A stretch of DNA of 64,000 bases from Granulicella tundricola MP5ACTX9 (GTDB taxonomy: Bacteria; Acidobacteriota; Terriglobia; Terriglobales; Acidobacteriaceae): assembly GCF_000178975.2 (NCBI RefSeq), contig NC_015064.1, forward strand, positions 3,286,001-3,350,000. Reading direction: 5' to 3'. Within the stretch, counting starts at the first letter, position 1, and each line of letters begins with the position of its first letter. Made by a program: the position numbers and the translations under genes. The notes beneath the pieces are model-generated. The model saw only the letters and a list, made by a program, of their open reading frames with translations, made no database searches and was not told the origin of the DNA. Below are positions 8,920 through 18,139 of the stretch, one piece after another.

Positions 8920-10353
8920 TCAAGCACGTCCTTCAAGCACAAATTTTTCCGCAACCTTCAGCACCGCGTTCACGCTCTCAACCGAGCAACTCTCGCAGTA
9001 AACCCTCAGCAGTGGTTCTGTACCTGATGCTCGCAGCAGCAGCCAGGTTTCAGCTGCATTCACCTTATCCGTGCAATGTGAATTCTCGAGGTAGAACTTG
9101 ATCCCATCCAGCGTCTCCACCCGATTGACCTTCATCCCCGCAAAGTCATCGCCCGCCTTGATCGCACTCGCACGCTTGATCGCACTCTGCTTCAACTCAT
9201 CGTTGATATGCATGTCGATCCGGTTGTACTGATGCTCGCCGTACTCTGCCTGCAGCGCGGCCACAAGCTCACCCAGCGTCTTGCCCTCATCCGCCATCAC
9301 CTGGCACAGCAGCAGGCTGTTCAGCAGCCCATCGCGCTCCGGCAGATGTTTACTGATGCCGATCCCGCCTGACTCCTCGCCGCCAATCAGAATATTTTCC
9401 GTCAGCATCAGGTCGCATACATACTTGAAGCCGATCCCATGCTCATGCAGCTTGCGCCCGTGCTTGGCCGCAATGCGGTCCAGCATCTTCGTCGTGTTGA
9501 ACGCCCGCGTCACATCGCCCGGCCAGCCCTTGCGCTCCAGCAGCCATTGCAACAGGATCGCAAAGATCTTGTGCGCATCCACCACGTTGCCGTGCTCATC
9601 CACAGCGCCGATACGGTCCGCATCGCCATCCGTCACCAGACCCGCATCGCACGCATCGGCGACAACGCGCTTCTGCGTCTCCGCGATATGCGGCAGAATC
9701 GGCTCCGGATTGATCCCCGGAAAATCAGGATTGATCTCCGCCCGCATCTCCACATACGGCACCCCTGCCTCGGCAAAGATCCCGGAGATGATCCCCCGCC
9801 CCGCACCATACATGCAGTCGATCAGAAACCTCTTACCGGAAGCCTTGATCGCCGGAAGATCCACAAACTTCGCAATCGCCTCCACATAAGGCGGATTGAA
9901 GTTGACCTCCTCAAGCTTCGCCGGCTCCGCAGCCGCAGCCAGTGGCTTCTCCAAATACGTCTCAATCGCAGAGATGATCGAAGGCTTACCCGACCCACCA
10001 TAGCTGGCCTTGTACTTCACACCATTCCACTGCGCAGGATTATGGCTGGACGTAATCATGATGCCACCCGCAGCCCCACGCTCCCGCACCGCATAGCTCA
10101 ACGCCGGAGTAGGCGTGACGATGGAAGCCAACGCCACCGGAATCCCCGCCGCCGTCAGCACCTCTGCCACCACGCGCGCAAACGCCTGCGAAGCAAAGCG
10201 CGTATCCCACCCGATGCAAACACCCTTGCTCGCATCCTCCTGCTCGATCACATAGTGAGCAATCGCCCGAGCCGCAACCCGCACATTCTCATACGTGAAA
10301 TCGTCCGCGATAATCCCGCGCCAGCCATCCGTCCCAAACTTAACCACACCCAT
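8920..10353 (-). CDS. Phosphomannomutase/phosphoglucomutase family protein
   Basis: The 477-residue protein is an alpha-D-phosphohexomutase. It has the phosphoserine loop ITSSHNPAQWNG, the metal-binding loop DGDADRIGAVDE, a sugar-binding GGEESGGIG motif and the C-terminal phosphate-binding RASGTEPLLRVY. Being 13 bases after manC it most likely supplies mannose-1-phosphate (or glucose-1-phosphate) for nucleotide-sugar synthesis. Sequence alone does not decide between mannose and glucose specificity. The ATG at 10353 has AGGG eight bases upstream. Confidence 0.93.
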   Translation of the reverse strand: MGVVKFGTDGWRGIIADDFTYENVRVAARAIAHYVIEQEDASKGVCIGWDTRFASQAFARVVAEVLTAAGIPVALASIVTPTPALSYAVRERGAAGGIMITSSHNPAQWNGVKYKASYGGSGKPSIISAIETYLEKPLAAAAEPAKLEEVNFNPPYVEAIAKFVDLPAIKASGKRFLIDCMYGAGRGIISGIFAEAGVPYVEMRAEINPDFPGINPEPILPHIAETQKRVVADACDAGLVTDGDADRIGAVDEHGNVVDAHKIFAILLQWLLERKGWPGDVTRAFNTTKMLDRIAAKHGRKLHEHGIGFKYVCDLMLTENILIGGEESGGIGISKHLPERDGLLNSLLLCQVMADEGKTLGELVAALQAEYGEHQYNRIDMHINDELKQSAIKRASAIKAGDDFAGMKVNRVETLDGIKFYLENSHCTDKVNAAETWLLLRASGTEPLLRVYCESCSVESVNAVLKVAEKFVLEGRA

Positions 10354-10366
10354 CGTTACGCCCTCG

Positions 10367-11509
10367 CTAAATCAGATCTTCCCGGCCAAGCCCCTCATGC
10401 ACCTGTCGCACAACCTTACTCACATCCTGGCTGCGTTCCCGTGTAGTAATCAGCAGCGCATCTTCGGTCTCGACGACAACCAATCCATCCACACCCAGCA
10501 GCGCAACCATCCGCCCCGGCGCATACACGTAGTTCCCTTCGCTCTCGATTGCCACTAATCCATTCGTAGGTCCATCCAGCACATTCGAGCTATCGCTCTC
10601 ACCCAGATGCTCATGCAATGAAGCCCATGACCCCAAGTCGTTCCAGCCAAAGTCAGCCGGCAGGCAGTAGATGTTCGACCGAGCCTCACCCTTGCTCGAC
10701 CGCGGCTCCAGCACCGCATAGTCGATTGAGATGTTCTCGCACTTCGGATACTCCTCCGCGAACACCCGCTCAAAATCCGCCGTGCCAAACGCCGCCGCAA
10801 TCGTCTCCAGGATTGGCGCCATATCCGGCACATGCTCTCTGACCAGCGCAGCCAGCGTCTTCGCGCTCCAGAGAAAGATTCCGCCGTTCCATGCAAAGTT
10901 CCCCGCCGTCAGAAACCGCTCGGCCGTATGCTTGTCCGGCTTCTCGCGGAAGCGCTTCACGCGCCGCGCACTGACGGTAGAACCCTCACCCAGCGCCACA
11001 CCCTGTCCCTGCTCGATATACCCATATCCCGTCTCAGGCCTCGTCGGCGGCACACCCAGCACGACGATGTTCTCACCCGCCGCAGCCAGCCTAACGCCCG
11101 CCTTGATCACCTCTGAAAAGCGCGGCACATCCGCCACCACGTGATCGCTCGGAAAGATCCCGATCACCGTATCCGCCTCGCCCTGCTTCTCCAGCAGGAA
11201 CGCTGTCAGCGCACACGCCGGAGCCGTATTCCGCGCAATCGGCTCACTCACAATATGCCCTGCCTTGATCCCCGGCAGTTGTGCTGAGATCACGTCATGC
11301 AGCCACTTGTTCGTGATCACCCATACATCGCTCTCGGCGGCCACCGGCAGCAACCGCTCCAGCGTCTGCTGAATCATCGTGCTCTCGCCATCCAGCGCCA
11401 ACACCTGCTTCGCCCTTGCCCGCCTGCTCCGCGGCCAGAACCGAGTCCCGCTACCACCCGCCAGAATCACCGGCGCAAACCGCACCCCTGCCAAACCCTC
11501 AATACTCAT
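10367..11509 (-). CDS. manC: Mannose-1-phosphate guanylyltransferase
   Basis: The 380-residue single-domain enzyme makes GDP-mannose from mannose-1-phosphate and GTP. It shows the pyrophosphorylase signature ILAGGSGTRFWPRSR, SEPIARNTAPAC, FPSDHVV, RFREKP and FAWNGGIFLW. The C-terminal phosphomannose isomerase domain found in AlgA-type proteins is absent. It heads the unit manC - phosphohexomutase - HAD phosphatase, which would provide GDP-mannose for exopolysaccharide, LPS or glycoprotein synthesis. Confidence 0.95.
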   Translation of the reverse strand: MSIEGLAGVRFAPVILAGGSGTRFWPRSRRARAKQVLALDGESTMIQQTLERLLPVAAESDVWVITNKWLHDVISAQLPGIKAGHIVSEPIARNTAPACALTAFLLEKQGEADTVIGIFPSDHVVADVPRFSEVIKAGVRLAAAGENIVVLGVPPTRPETGYGYIEQGQGVALGEGSTVSARRVKRFREKPDKHTAERFLTAGNFAWNGGIFLWSAKTLAALVREHVPDMAPILETIAAAFGTADFERVFAEEYPKCENISIDYAVLEPRSSKGEARSNIYCLPADFGWNDLGSWASLHEHLGESDSSNVLDGPTNGLVAIESEGNYVYAPGRMVALLGVDGLVVVETEDALLITTRERSQDVSKVVRQVHEGLGREDLI

Positions 11510-11530
11510 AGACTTATCCTAGCTCAAAGC

Positions 11531-11563
11531 AAAGGCTGTGCCCCTGACACAATAGGCACAGCC
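11531..11563 (-). terminator. Terminator after the aminotransferase gene
   Basis: On the minus strand GGCTGTGCC pairs perfectly with GGCACAGCC across a 12-base loop and is followed by TTTGCTTT. It separates the aminotransferase from manC, which lie on the same strand. Confidence 0.65.
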
Positions 11564-11591
11564 CTCACCCGCAAGTCACATCGCAATCTGG

Positions 11592-12788
11592 TTACTTCAG
11601 CCCCGCCAGGAACTCGCGGATGCGCTTCACGCCTTCGTCGATCACATCCGCCGAAACCGCATACGACAGCCGAATATGCTCGTCCGTTCCAAACGCCTCG
11701 CCCGGAACCACGACCACATGGGCCTCGCTCAGCAGCTTCGCCGCCAGGTCGGACGCGCTCTTGATGCCGCCCTTACCAATGAACGCCGAAATATTCGGGT
11801 ACACATAAAACGCACCCTGCGGCACCGTACACGTCAGCCCCGGAATGCTCTTGAAGCCTTCAAGAATCCGGTCGCGCAGCTTGATGTAGTCCGCCCGCAT
11901 CTCGCTCACGCACTCCTGGCTTCCCATCAGCGCAGCGATCGAGGCCTTCTGCACCATGCTCGCCGCATTGCTGGTCGACTGCGACTGCAGCTTGCTCATC
12001 GCACCGATGATCTGCTTCGGCCCCAGCGCAAATCCCGCACGCCAGCCCGTCATCGCATACGTCTTGGATAGCGAGCCCAGCACGACCACATGCTCCTTGC
12101 AATCCGTAAACGAAGCCCCGCTGAACAGCTCGCCATCGAAGCTCAGGTACACATAGCACTCATCCAGCAGCACGTAGATCCCGCGCTCATGCGCCAGCCG
12201 CACAATGCCTTCGAGATCCGCCTTGGAAACCACCGCGCCCGAAGGATTGCTCGGCGTATTCAGGATGATGCACTTCGTCTTCTCGGTGATCGCGGCTTCG
12301 ATCATGCTCGCCGTCACCCGGAAGTTCTCGCTCTCCTTGGACTCCACGAACACCGGCACGCCGCCCGCATACTGGATGATGTCCTTGAAGCTGACCCAAT
12401 ACGGCACCGGCAGAATCACCTCGTCGCCGTGGTCCACCAGAACCTGCAGCGCGTTGAACAGCGCCAGCTTGCCGCCCGTCGTGAACACGCACTCGTCCAC
12501 CGCGTAGTCGGTCCCAAAGTCGGCCTTGTGGCGATCCACGATCGCCTTCCGAACCTCAGGCACACCGGCCACAGCCGTATAGCGCGTAAAGCCCTTGTTG
12601 ATCGCCTCGATCGCCGCATCCTTGATGTGCCGCGGCGTCTCAAAGTGCGGCTCGCCCGCACCAAAGTCGCTCAGGTTGATCCCTGTTGCCTTCAGCCGCA
12701 GCGCCTCGGCCGTAATGGCCATCGTCGCTGAAACCTCAATCCGCCCAATCCTGTCTGAAAGAACCTTCACTGCCGTCGCTGTGCTCAT
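11592..12788 (-). CDS. Class I aspartate aminotransferase (AspC/AspB type)
   Basis: A PLP-dependent enzyme of 398 residues from this start, converting aspartate and 2-oxoglutarate to oxaloacetate and glutamate. It has the class I fold features: NTPSNPSG, DECYVYLSFDG, the PLP-lysine region GSLSKTYAMTGWRAG and the C-terminal substrate arginine in RLSYAVS. It resembles the Bacillus/Thermus (I-gamma) subgroup. A second ATG at 12818 would add ten residues; the inner ATG gives MSTATAVKVLSDRIGRIE, which looks like a natural start. It is divergent from the thioredoxin-like gene and ends at its own terminator. Confidence 0.93.
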   Translation of the reverse strand: MSTATAVKVLSDRIGRIEVSATMAITAEALRLKATGINLSDFGAGEPHFETPRHIKDAAIEAINKGFTRYTAVAGVPEVRKAIVDRHKADFGTDYAVDECVFTTGGKLALFNALQVLVDHGDEVILPVPYWVSFKDIIQYAGGVPVFVESKESENFRVTASMIEAAITEKTKCIILNTPSNPSGAVVSKADLEGIVRLAHERGIYVLLDECYVYLSFDGELFSGASFTDCKEHVVVLGSLSKTYAMTGWRAGFALGPKQIIGAMSKLQSQSTSNAASMVQKASIAALMGSQECVSEMRADYIKLRDRILEGFKSIPGLTCTVPQGAFYVYPNISAFIGKGGIKSASDLAAKLLSEAHVVVVPGEAFGTDEHIRLSYAVSADVIDEGVKRIREFLAGLK

Positions 12789-12926
12789 ACCCTTTAGTCT
12801 TTCAGAAACCAGTCGCATTGAAAACCATCAAACCCCTCGTAACCCAAATCAATCTCCAACGTCATACCATCCATCCGTATGTATCCTGACCTCAGAACCC
12901 GAGAAGCCCCCCGGAGGCCCTTGCAA

Positions 12927-14786
12927 ATGGCACCAAAGCGCACCGCACTCAACTCCCTTCCCGCACTCGCTCTCACCTGCTTCCTCGCCATCCCCGCCTT
13001 CGCGCAAGATGCCCCCGTCCCCAAAGCCCAGGCTCCCGCCGACCAGCGCGCCTACAAAGCCGCCCGCGCCCTCACCGACCCCACCCAAAAGCTCGCCGCG
13101 CTCCGCCAGTTCACCCACGACTACCCCAAGAGCAATCGCGTCGCCCGCGCCAACAGCACCATCTTCACCCTCCTCCTCCTCAGCGGCCCCCAGCACGAAC
13201 CCGAAATCAAAGCTGAAGCCAAATCCCAGGTCAAGCACGCCGGCAAAGGCGACTCCAGGTGGTCCAAGGAGAATGAAGTCGCCTTCGACCTCGCCGAAGC
13301 CGAACCCAACGGCATCGATCTCCCCCTCGCGGAAAAGTGGGCCAAAGACTCCGTCAAGCACCAGACCGAACCCCTCTTCATCGCCAGCCTCACCGCCGAT
13401 TACGTCAAGTATAAGGTCCCCGTCCCCAAACCCGCAGAGATCCACGACTACTTCGCCCACCAGCACGCCGGCTCCCTCCAGACCCTTGCCGACGTCTACT
13501 TCCACGAAGGCAAGCTCCCTGAAGCCAACAAAACCCTCGCCGAGGCCTACGCCCTCAATCCCAAGGACGACGCCGTCAACTCCCTCATGGGCCAAATCGC
13601 CTTCGCCCAGCACAAGGACGCGGAGGCCCTCGACGACTTTGAGCGCGCCCAGCTCTTCGGCGGCCTCAAACCCTCCCTCCAGCAGCAGATGATGACCCTC
13701 TACCGCCAGGCCAACAACGGCTCGGATGCCACCTTCCTCACCGCTCAGGACACCCGCTACAAGCAGCTTTTCCCGGCGCCCTTCGAGCCCACAGCCCACA
13801 AACCCACCCCCGGTGGTCACACCGTCCTCCTTGAGCTCTTCACCGGCTCCGCCTGCGGCCCCTGCGTCGGCATGGACCTCGCCGTAGAAGGCCTCCTCGA
13901 AACCTACCCGCGCGACGAGTTCATCGCCCTGGCCTTCGACCAGCACATCCCCGACCCCGACCCCCTATCGAACCCCGACTCCATCGCCCGCGCCAGTCTT
14001 TACGGCATCGCCAGCACCCCCACCGTCGTCCTCGACGGCAAGCCCCTCGAACCCTCCGGCGGCCCCCGCTCGACCAGCGAGAAGTTCTACAAAACGTTCG
14101 TCACCAAGCTCGATCCCCTCACCGCCGCACCCAGCCCCATCGCCCTGAAGCTCACCGCGGACCGCACTGCGGCAGGCCAGATCGAAGCCCATGCCACCGT
14201 CACCCTCCCGGACCTGAAGGCCTTGGCCGAGCAGATCGCCATCGATCCCGCCCCAGCCCCACCCAAGAAACCAGCCGAAACGACCGCAACCGCCGCCGCC
14301 GCGAAGGCCCCCGACAGCAAAAAGAAGCCTGAAAAGAATGCAGCCGCACCACCACCACCGCCGCCCACACCCGTCGCCGCTCCCGTAGTCCCCGCCGACC
14401 CCAAACTCACCCTCAACTTCGCCCTCGTCGAAGACGACATCCGCTACCCCGGCGAGAACGGCGTCCGCTTCCACCGCATGGTCGTCCGCTCCCTCGCCAA
14501 GCCCTCGGACGCAGCCTTCCCCATCGACCCCTCCGCCACCGCCACCCTCGACGCCACCTTCGACCTCCAGCAGATCGCCCACACCAACAGTGACTACCTC
14601 ACCGCCTACGCCAAGCACAACGACCGCTTCGAGCACGTCGAATTCCTCAGCACCGACACCAAGATCCAGCCCACCCACCTCGCCATCGTCGCCTGGGTCC
14701 AGGACGCCACCACCCACCGCGTCCTCCAGTCCGCCTACATCCCCCTCACTGCATCCAACCTCACCGCCACCACCGGAAAGCCCTAG
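12927..14786 (+). CDS. Periplasmic TPR/thioredoxin-like protein
   Basis: The product (619 residues from this start) has a signal peptide ending AIPAFAQ and a helical TPR-like region up to about residue 280. A thioredoxin-like segment follows, with the redox motif CGPC (residues 310-313, in LFTGSACGPCVGMD) and a cis-proline-like STPTVVLDG, then a long Ala/Pro/Lys-rich linker and a C-terminal beta-rich domain. It is probably a periplasmic thiol oxidoreductase or a thiol-linked scaffold. The ATG at 12927 was chosen because CCGGAGG lies nine bases upstream. The next gene, three bases away, encodes a DsbD-alpha-like protein, supporting a shared role in thiol redox chemistry. Confidence 0.8.
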   Translation: MAPKRTALNSLPALALTCFLAIPAFAQDAPVPKAQAPADQRAYKAARALTDPTQKLAALRQFTHDYPKSNRVARANSTIFTLLLLSGPQHEPEIKAEAKSQVKHAGKGDSRWSKENEVAFDLAEAEPNGIDLPLAEKWAKDSVKHQTEPLFIASLTADYVKYKVPVPKPAEIHDYFAHQHAGSLQTLADVYFHEGKLPEANKTLAEAYALNPKDDAVNSLMGQIAFAQHKDAEALDDFERAQLFGGLKPSLQQQMMTLYRQANNGSDATFLTAQDTRYKQLFPAPFEPTAHKPTPGGHTVLLELFTGSACGPCVGMDLAVEGLLETYPRDEFIALAFDQHIPDPDPLSNPDSIARASLYGIASTPTVVLDGKPLEPSGGPRSTSEKFYKTFVTKLDPLTAAPSPIALKLTADRTAAGQIEAHATVTLPDLKALAEQIAIDPAPAPPKKPAETTATAAAAKAPDSKKKPEKNAAAPPPPPPTPVAAPVVPADPKLTLNFALVEDDIRYPGENGVRFHRMVVRSLAKPSDAAFPIDPSATATLDATFDLQQIAHTNSDYLTAYAKHNDRFEHVEFLSTDTKIQPTHLAIVAWVQDATTHRVLQSAYIPLTASNLTATTGKP

Positions 14787-14789
14787 CTC

Positions 14790-15248
14790 ATGCGCAAATC
14801 CCTGGCCCTGTTTCTCCTCGCCGCCCCCGCCTTCGCAGCCCCCAAACCCGTCGTCCACTGGCAGGTCACCAACCCGCCCGCCAAAGCCCTCAAACGCGGC
14901 ACAAAGCTCAACCTCACCCTCACCGGCCAGATCGACCCCGGCTGGCACCTCTACGCGCTCGAAGAGCCCCAGGGCGGCCCCATCGCCACCGAGATCAACC
15001 TCGCCGAAGGCTCCCCCGCCGATCTCATCCGCGTCGAAGAGCAAAAACCCAAGATCGTCCCGGACCCCATCTACCAGCTCCCCACCGGCTTCTTCGAGCA
15101 GTCCGCCAACTTCACCCTCCACCTCCAGCTCGACAAATCCGCCTCCGCCCACCCCATCCAGATCCTCATCCGCTACCAGTCCTGCAACGACCGCGTCTGC
15201 CTCCCGCCGCACACCGACACCGTAGACGTCCCCCTCACCACCAACTAG
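14790..15248 (+). CDS. Stand-alone DsbD N-terminal (alpha) domain protein, secreted
   Basis: The 152-residue protein has a signal peptide (MRKSLALFLLAAPAFA) and the immunoglobulin-like fold of the DsbD N-terminal domain. The conserved GWHLYALEEP and redox pair YQSCNDRVCLPP are both present. In full-length DsbD this domain passes electrons from the membrane part to periplasmic thiol partners. Here the membrane and C-terminal domains are absent, so the protein may work with the CGPC protein encoded just before it. The role is inferred from family and context. Confidence 0.82.
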   Translation: MRKSLALFLLAAPAFAAPKPVVHWQVTNPPAKALKRGTKLNLTLTGQIDPGWHLYALEEPQGGPIATEINLAEGSPADLIRVEEQKPKIVPDPIYQLPTGFFEQSANFTLHLQLDKSASAHPIQILIRYQSCNDRVCLPPHTDTVDVPLTTN

Positions 15249-15288
15249 TCCTGATACTCTTGCCTCACTCCACCCAAGAGGCTCCCGC

Positions 15289-16515
15289 TTGTCCCCATGG
15301 CTCCAGCAAAAGCTCGCCACCTACAAGCATTACTCCGGCGGCAGCCTCCTCAACACCCAGTACCTGCTCTTCGTCGTGGCCCTCGCCATCTCGGCCATCC
15401 AGTGGTTCCTCGCCGATCATGCCAGCCTTCTCAGCACCATCATCTACACCTTCGTCGCCGGGAACGTCATCACCATCGTCCTCGCCCTCGCCGGCCCGCT
15501 CTATGACCAGCCCTTCCCCCGCGACTGGATCGTCTACACAGCCCTCCTGCTCCCCGTAGCCGTCCTAGCCAGCACCGCCGGTGGCGTCATTGACCGCCTC
15601 GTCCTCGGAATGCCCCTTGCATCGCTCACCAACCTCCGCAACGGCGACATCCCCTTCGGCACCCTCGTCTCCATCGTCATCGGCCTTAGCATCCACGCCT
15701 ACGCCAGCACCCGTTCCAACCTGGAGGCCGCCAACTCCCAGCTCTCGCAGGAGGTCCACCACGGCCGCCGCGAGCTCGAAGCCCAAGCCTCCGAGCTCAA
15801 AGCCGCCTTCGAGATCCAGTCCAACCTCCTCCCCCGCACCATCCCCCAGATTGCCGGCGTCGAGATCTCCTGCGCCTGGCAGCCCGCACGCACCGTCTCC
15901 GGCGACTACTATGACGTCCTCCCCCTCTCAGAAACCCGCATCGCCATCTGCCTCGCCGACGTCTCCGGCAAAGGCATCTCAGCCGCCCTCATCACCGCCA
16001 ACCTCCAGGCCACCCTTCGCGCCTTCGCACCCGAAGAACCCAGCCCCGCCAACCTCTGCCGCCGCCTAAACCAGGCCCTTTGCGCCTCACTCCCCACTGG
16101 CCGTTTCGTCACCATGGCCTACGGCATCCTCGACCGCCGCCACATGACCCTCACCTACGAGTTGGCCGGCCACAACTCCCCCATCCTCCTCCGAGGAAAG
16201 GAAGTCATCACCCTCGAAGGCACCGGCCCCGTCCTCGGCATCCTCCCCAACGCCACCTTCGAGGACCACACCATCCATTTACAACCCGGCGACCGTCTCC
16301 TCCTCACGACAGACGGCATCACCGAAGCCTTCAACCCGACGAACGACGAAGGGGGAGAAGAAGAGTTTGGCGAGTCACGCGTCATAGCCGCCGCCCAATC
16401 CGGCCAACAAACCGCCCACGCCATCCGCACCAACATCATGACCGCCGTCACCACCTTCGCCGCAGGCAACTTCCACGACGACGCCTCCCTCCTCATCGTC
16501 CACCTCCAACCCTGA
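15289..16515 (+). CDS. Membrane PP2C-type (SpoIIE/RsbU) serine phosphatase
   Basis: The 408-residue protein has four hydrophobic segments in its first 140 residues, a short coiled coil (about 140-175) and a C-terminal SpoIIE phosphatase domain. The domain shows SGDYYDVLPL, ADVSGKGISAALI, LTTDGITEAFNP and HDDASLLIVHL, covering the metal-binding aspartates. Such enzymes dephosphorylate anti-sigma-factor antagonists in partner-switching pathways; no antagonist or RsbW-like kinase gene is next to it. The start is TTG, seven bases after AAGAGG; the next in-frame ATG lies far inside the membrane region. Confidence 0.9.
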   Translation: MSPWLQQKLATYKHYSGGSLLNTQYLLFVVALAISAIQWFLADHASLLSTIIYTFVAGNVITIVLALAGPLYDQPFPRDWIVYTALLLPVAVLASTAGGVIDRLVLGMPLASLTNLRNGDIPFGTLVSIVIGLSIHAYASTRSNLEAANSQLSQEVHHGRRELEAQASELKAAFEIQSNLLPRTIPQIAGVEISCAWQPARTVSGDYYDVLPLSETRIAICLADVSGKGISAALITANLQATLRAFAPEEPSPANLCRRLNQALCASLPTGRFVTMAYGILDRRHMTLTYELAGHNSPILLRGKEVITLEGTGPVLGILPNATFEDHTIHLQPGDRLLLTTDGITEAFNPTNDEGGEEEFGESRVIAAAQSGQQTAHAIRTNIMTAVTTFAAGNFHDDASLLIVHLQP

Positions 16516-16886
16516 CCCCACCTCAACCCCTCCCCCCACCGTAGCCATCACCCCACCGCAACCGTCGCCCACCGCAGCCGTCACCACTCCTCAGTCATCA
16601 CCCCACCTCAACAGTCATTCTGAGCGAAGCGAAGAATCCCCGTAGTTGCAGTTGCCGTTGTTCGTTCTGGCCGTCATTCTGCGCGAAGCGGGGAATCTCC
16701 GTAGTTGCTTTTGCCTTTATCGTTGTTTGCTTCACGCTCTCGCCCTTGCCCTTACCTCCCTTCCAACCACCCGCACGCATTTTCACTTCATCAAACTCCT
16801 CATCTCACCGCACCCAAACCCCGCCACACATCCCGCATCCCAAGCCCCGTACGAAGCACGCAAACGACCCACAGGGAGCAGCAAAT
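16516..16886. other. Intergenic region with two family B repeats
   Basis: These 371 bases hold no supported gene. The first 100 are C-rich with repeated CACCCCACC-like runs, then two family B repeat units follow. The last 40 bases carry the ribosome-binding site AGGGAG for the gene at 16887. Confidence 0.6.
16614..16708 (+). repeat. Dispersed repeat family B, tandem pair
   Basis: Two units, at 16614-16650 and 16673-16708, share GTCATTCTG-GCGAAGCG-GAATC-CCGTAGTTGC, separated by a TTGCCGTTGTTCG-type spacer. Related single copies occur at 22006, 40419 and 61927. Confidence 0.7.
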
Positions 16887-17201
16887 ATGTCGACCACCCG
16901 TTTCACCACCACCCTCAATGCCCTCAAGGAGGGTGCAAAGTCCTTCACCGTAGAAAAGGCCACCGCCAACATCGAAGGCTGGGAAGAGTACCTCTCCAAG
17001 CACGACCATGAAGGCGTCAAGAAGGTAGTCCAGGACCTCGGCAAGCTCAAAAAGCTCCTCCACGCCCCGGAACTCGACGGCGAAGCCATCAAAACCCTCA
17101 TCCACAAACTAGGCAAAGACACAGTAGCCGTAGCCGGCGATGAAGAAACCGCCACCGCCACCCACATCAAGGAACTAGGCCAGGCCCTCTCCGCCGCCTG
17201 A
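16887..17201 (+). CDS. Small helical protein of unknown function
   Basis: The 104-residue product is charged and predicted mainly helical (two repeats of L-K/H-heptad character, such as VVQDLGKLKKLL and IKTLIHKLGKD). It has no signal peptide, cysteines or recognisable domain, and I do not recognise the family. The ATG at 16887 has AGGGAG eight bases upstream, the codon use matches the neighbours, and a very strong terminator follows 30 bases after the stop, so it is likely a real, separately transcribed gene. A longer frame from a TTG at 16746 has no ribosome-binding site and runs through low-complexity sequence. Confidence 0.75.
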   Translation: MSTTRFTTTLNALKEGAKSFTVEKATANIEGWEEYLSKHDHEGVKKVVQDLGKLKKLLHAPELDGEAIKTLIHKLGKDTVAVAGDEETATATHIKELGQALSAA

Positions 17202-17233
17202 CCGACCGGACCTACTGGAACGGATGAAAAGAA

Positions 17234-17277
17234 GCAAAAGGGGCGAATAAGGGAATAACCCTATTCGCCCCTTTTGC
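17234..17277. terminator. Strong bidirectional terminator
   Basis: GCAAAAGGGGCGAATA pairs perfectly with TATTCGCCCCTTTTGC, with three further pairs beyond one bulged A, around an AATAA loop. It sits between the convergent genes at 16887 and 17369 and can serve both. Confidence 0.85.
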
Positions 17278-17368
17278 TCGCCATTTCGTCTCTTGAAAGT
17301 TAGATCGTTCTTGCCCTTGTCTCTTCTTATCCCGCCTTGATCCCTTCTTATCTTCGTTACGCCTTGCT

Positions 17369-17971
17369 CTACCGCTTCTTCCGCAAAACCCACGTCGTCA
17401 TACACCGGTAATCCTGCACCACCGTAGTCTTCAGCGGATCGACCATCACTCCACCCAGATCCTCCGTCAGCTTCATCAACATCCCTTCATCCACCAAGAA
17501 CCACTCCGACCCATCCCCAATCTCATATACATTTCCCCTGACCCTCGGGAAGCTCATCCCAATCCGAGATCCCACCCGCACAAACAGCAACCCACCCGGC
17601 CGCAACACCCGCCACATCTCCTTCACCATCCCCACAAAGTGCCCGTCATCCTGTGCAAAATGCAGCACCGAATTACAGATCACCACATCCGCAAACCCAT
17701 CCGGAAACGGCATCGTCTCGATCGCCGCCACCTGAAAGTTCTCCGGCGGTAACCCCGGAGCCAACTGGCTGGCGAGCGCCCTCACATGCTCCACGCCCTC
17801 CGGATTCGCGTCCACCCCAAACACCTCGCAGCCCTCACGCAGCAGGTAGACCAAATTCCGCCCATATCCGCACCCCGCATCTAGCACCCGCATCCCACGC
17901 CCAATATTTCCACGCAAGATCTGATCAAAAACATAGATATCAATCTGCCCAAACTGCTCCTGAATCGTCAC
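17369..17971 (-). CDS. Class I SAM-dependent methyltransferase
   Basis: The 200-residue protein has the SAM-binding motif I VLDAGCGYGRNL, an acidic motif II end (VFGVDANPEG), motif IV FADVVICNSVLHF and the post-motif VLRPGGLLFVRV, all in the right order. It belongs to the ubiE/type-11 group, which methylates small molecules; the substrate is unknown. The GTG start at 17971 has GAGGGA just upstream, rather close. It is a single gene, ending towards the shared terminator. Confidence 0.88.
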   Translation of the reverse strand: MTIQEQFGQIDIYVFDQILRGNIGRGMRVLDAGCGYGRNLVYLLREGCEVFGVDANPEGVEHVRALASQLAPGLPPENFQVAAIETMPFPDGFADVVICNSVLHFAQDDGHFVGMVKEMWRVLRPGGLLFVRVGSRIGMSFPRVRGNVYEIGDGSEWFLVDEGMLMKLTEDLGGVMVDPLKTTVVQDYRCMTTWVLRKKR

Positions 17972-18139
17972 GCTTCCCTCACTTCACCGATCATCCACGT
18001 TCTAACACATTCATTCCCATAGCTTTGCATCCATGAGCGTGCTAACATCCCCGCATTCCAAAACGCACTGATCCTGAAGAGGGAAATTCTTTAGGGGCCA
18101 CCTGTTCTCTCTTCCTTTCAGCCAAGAGAGGTAACACCC

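Noticed and set aside
12849..13946. 365-codon minus frame, and 13965-15320 minus frame of 451 codons, opposite the thioredoxin-like gene
   Set aside because: Glycine/valine/glutamate-rich antisense frames without signal or motif; the + strand proteins have signal peptides and redox motifs.
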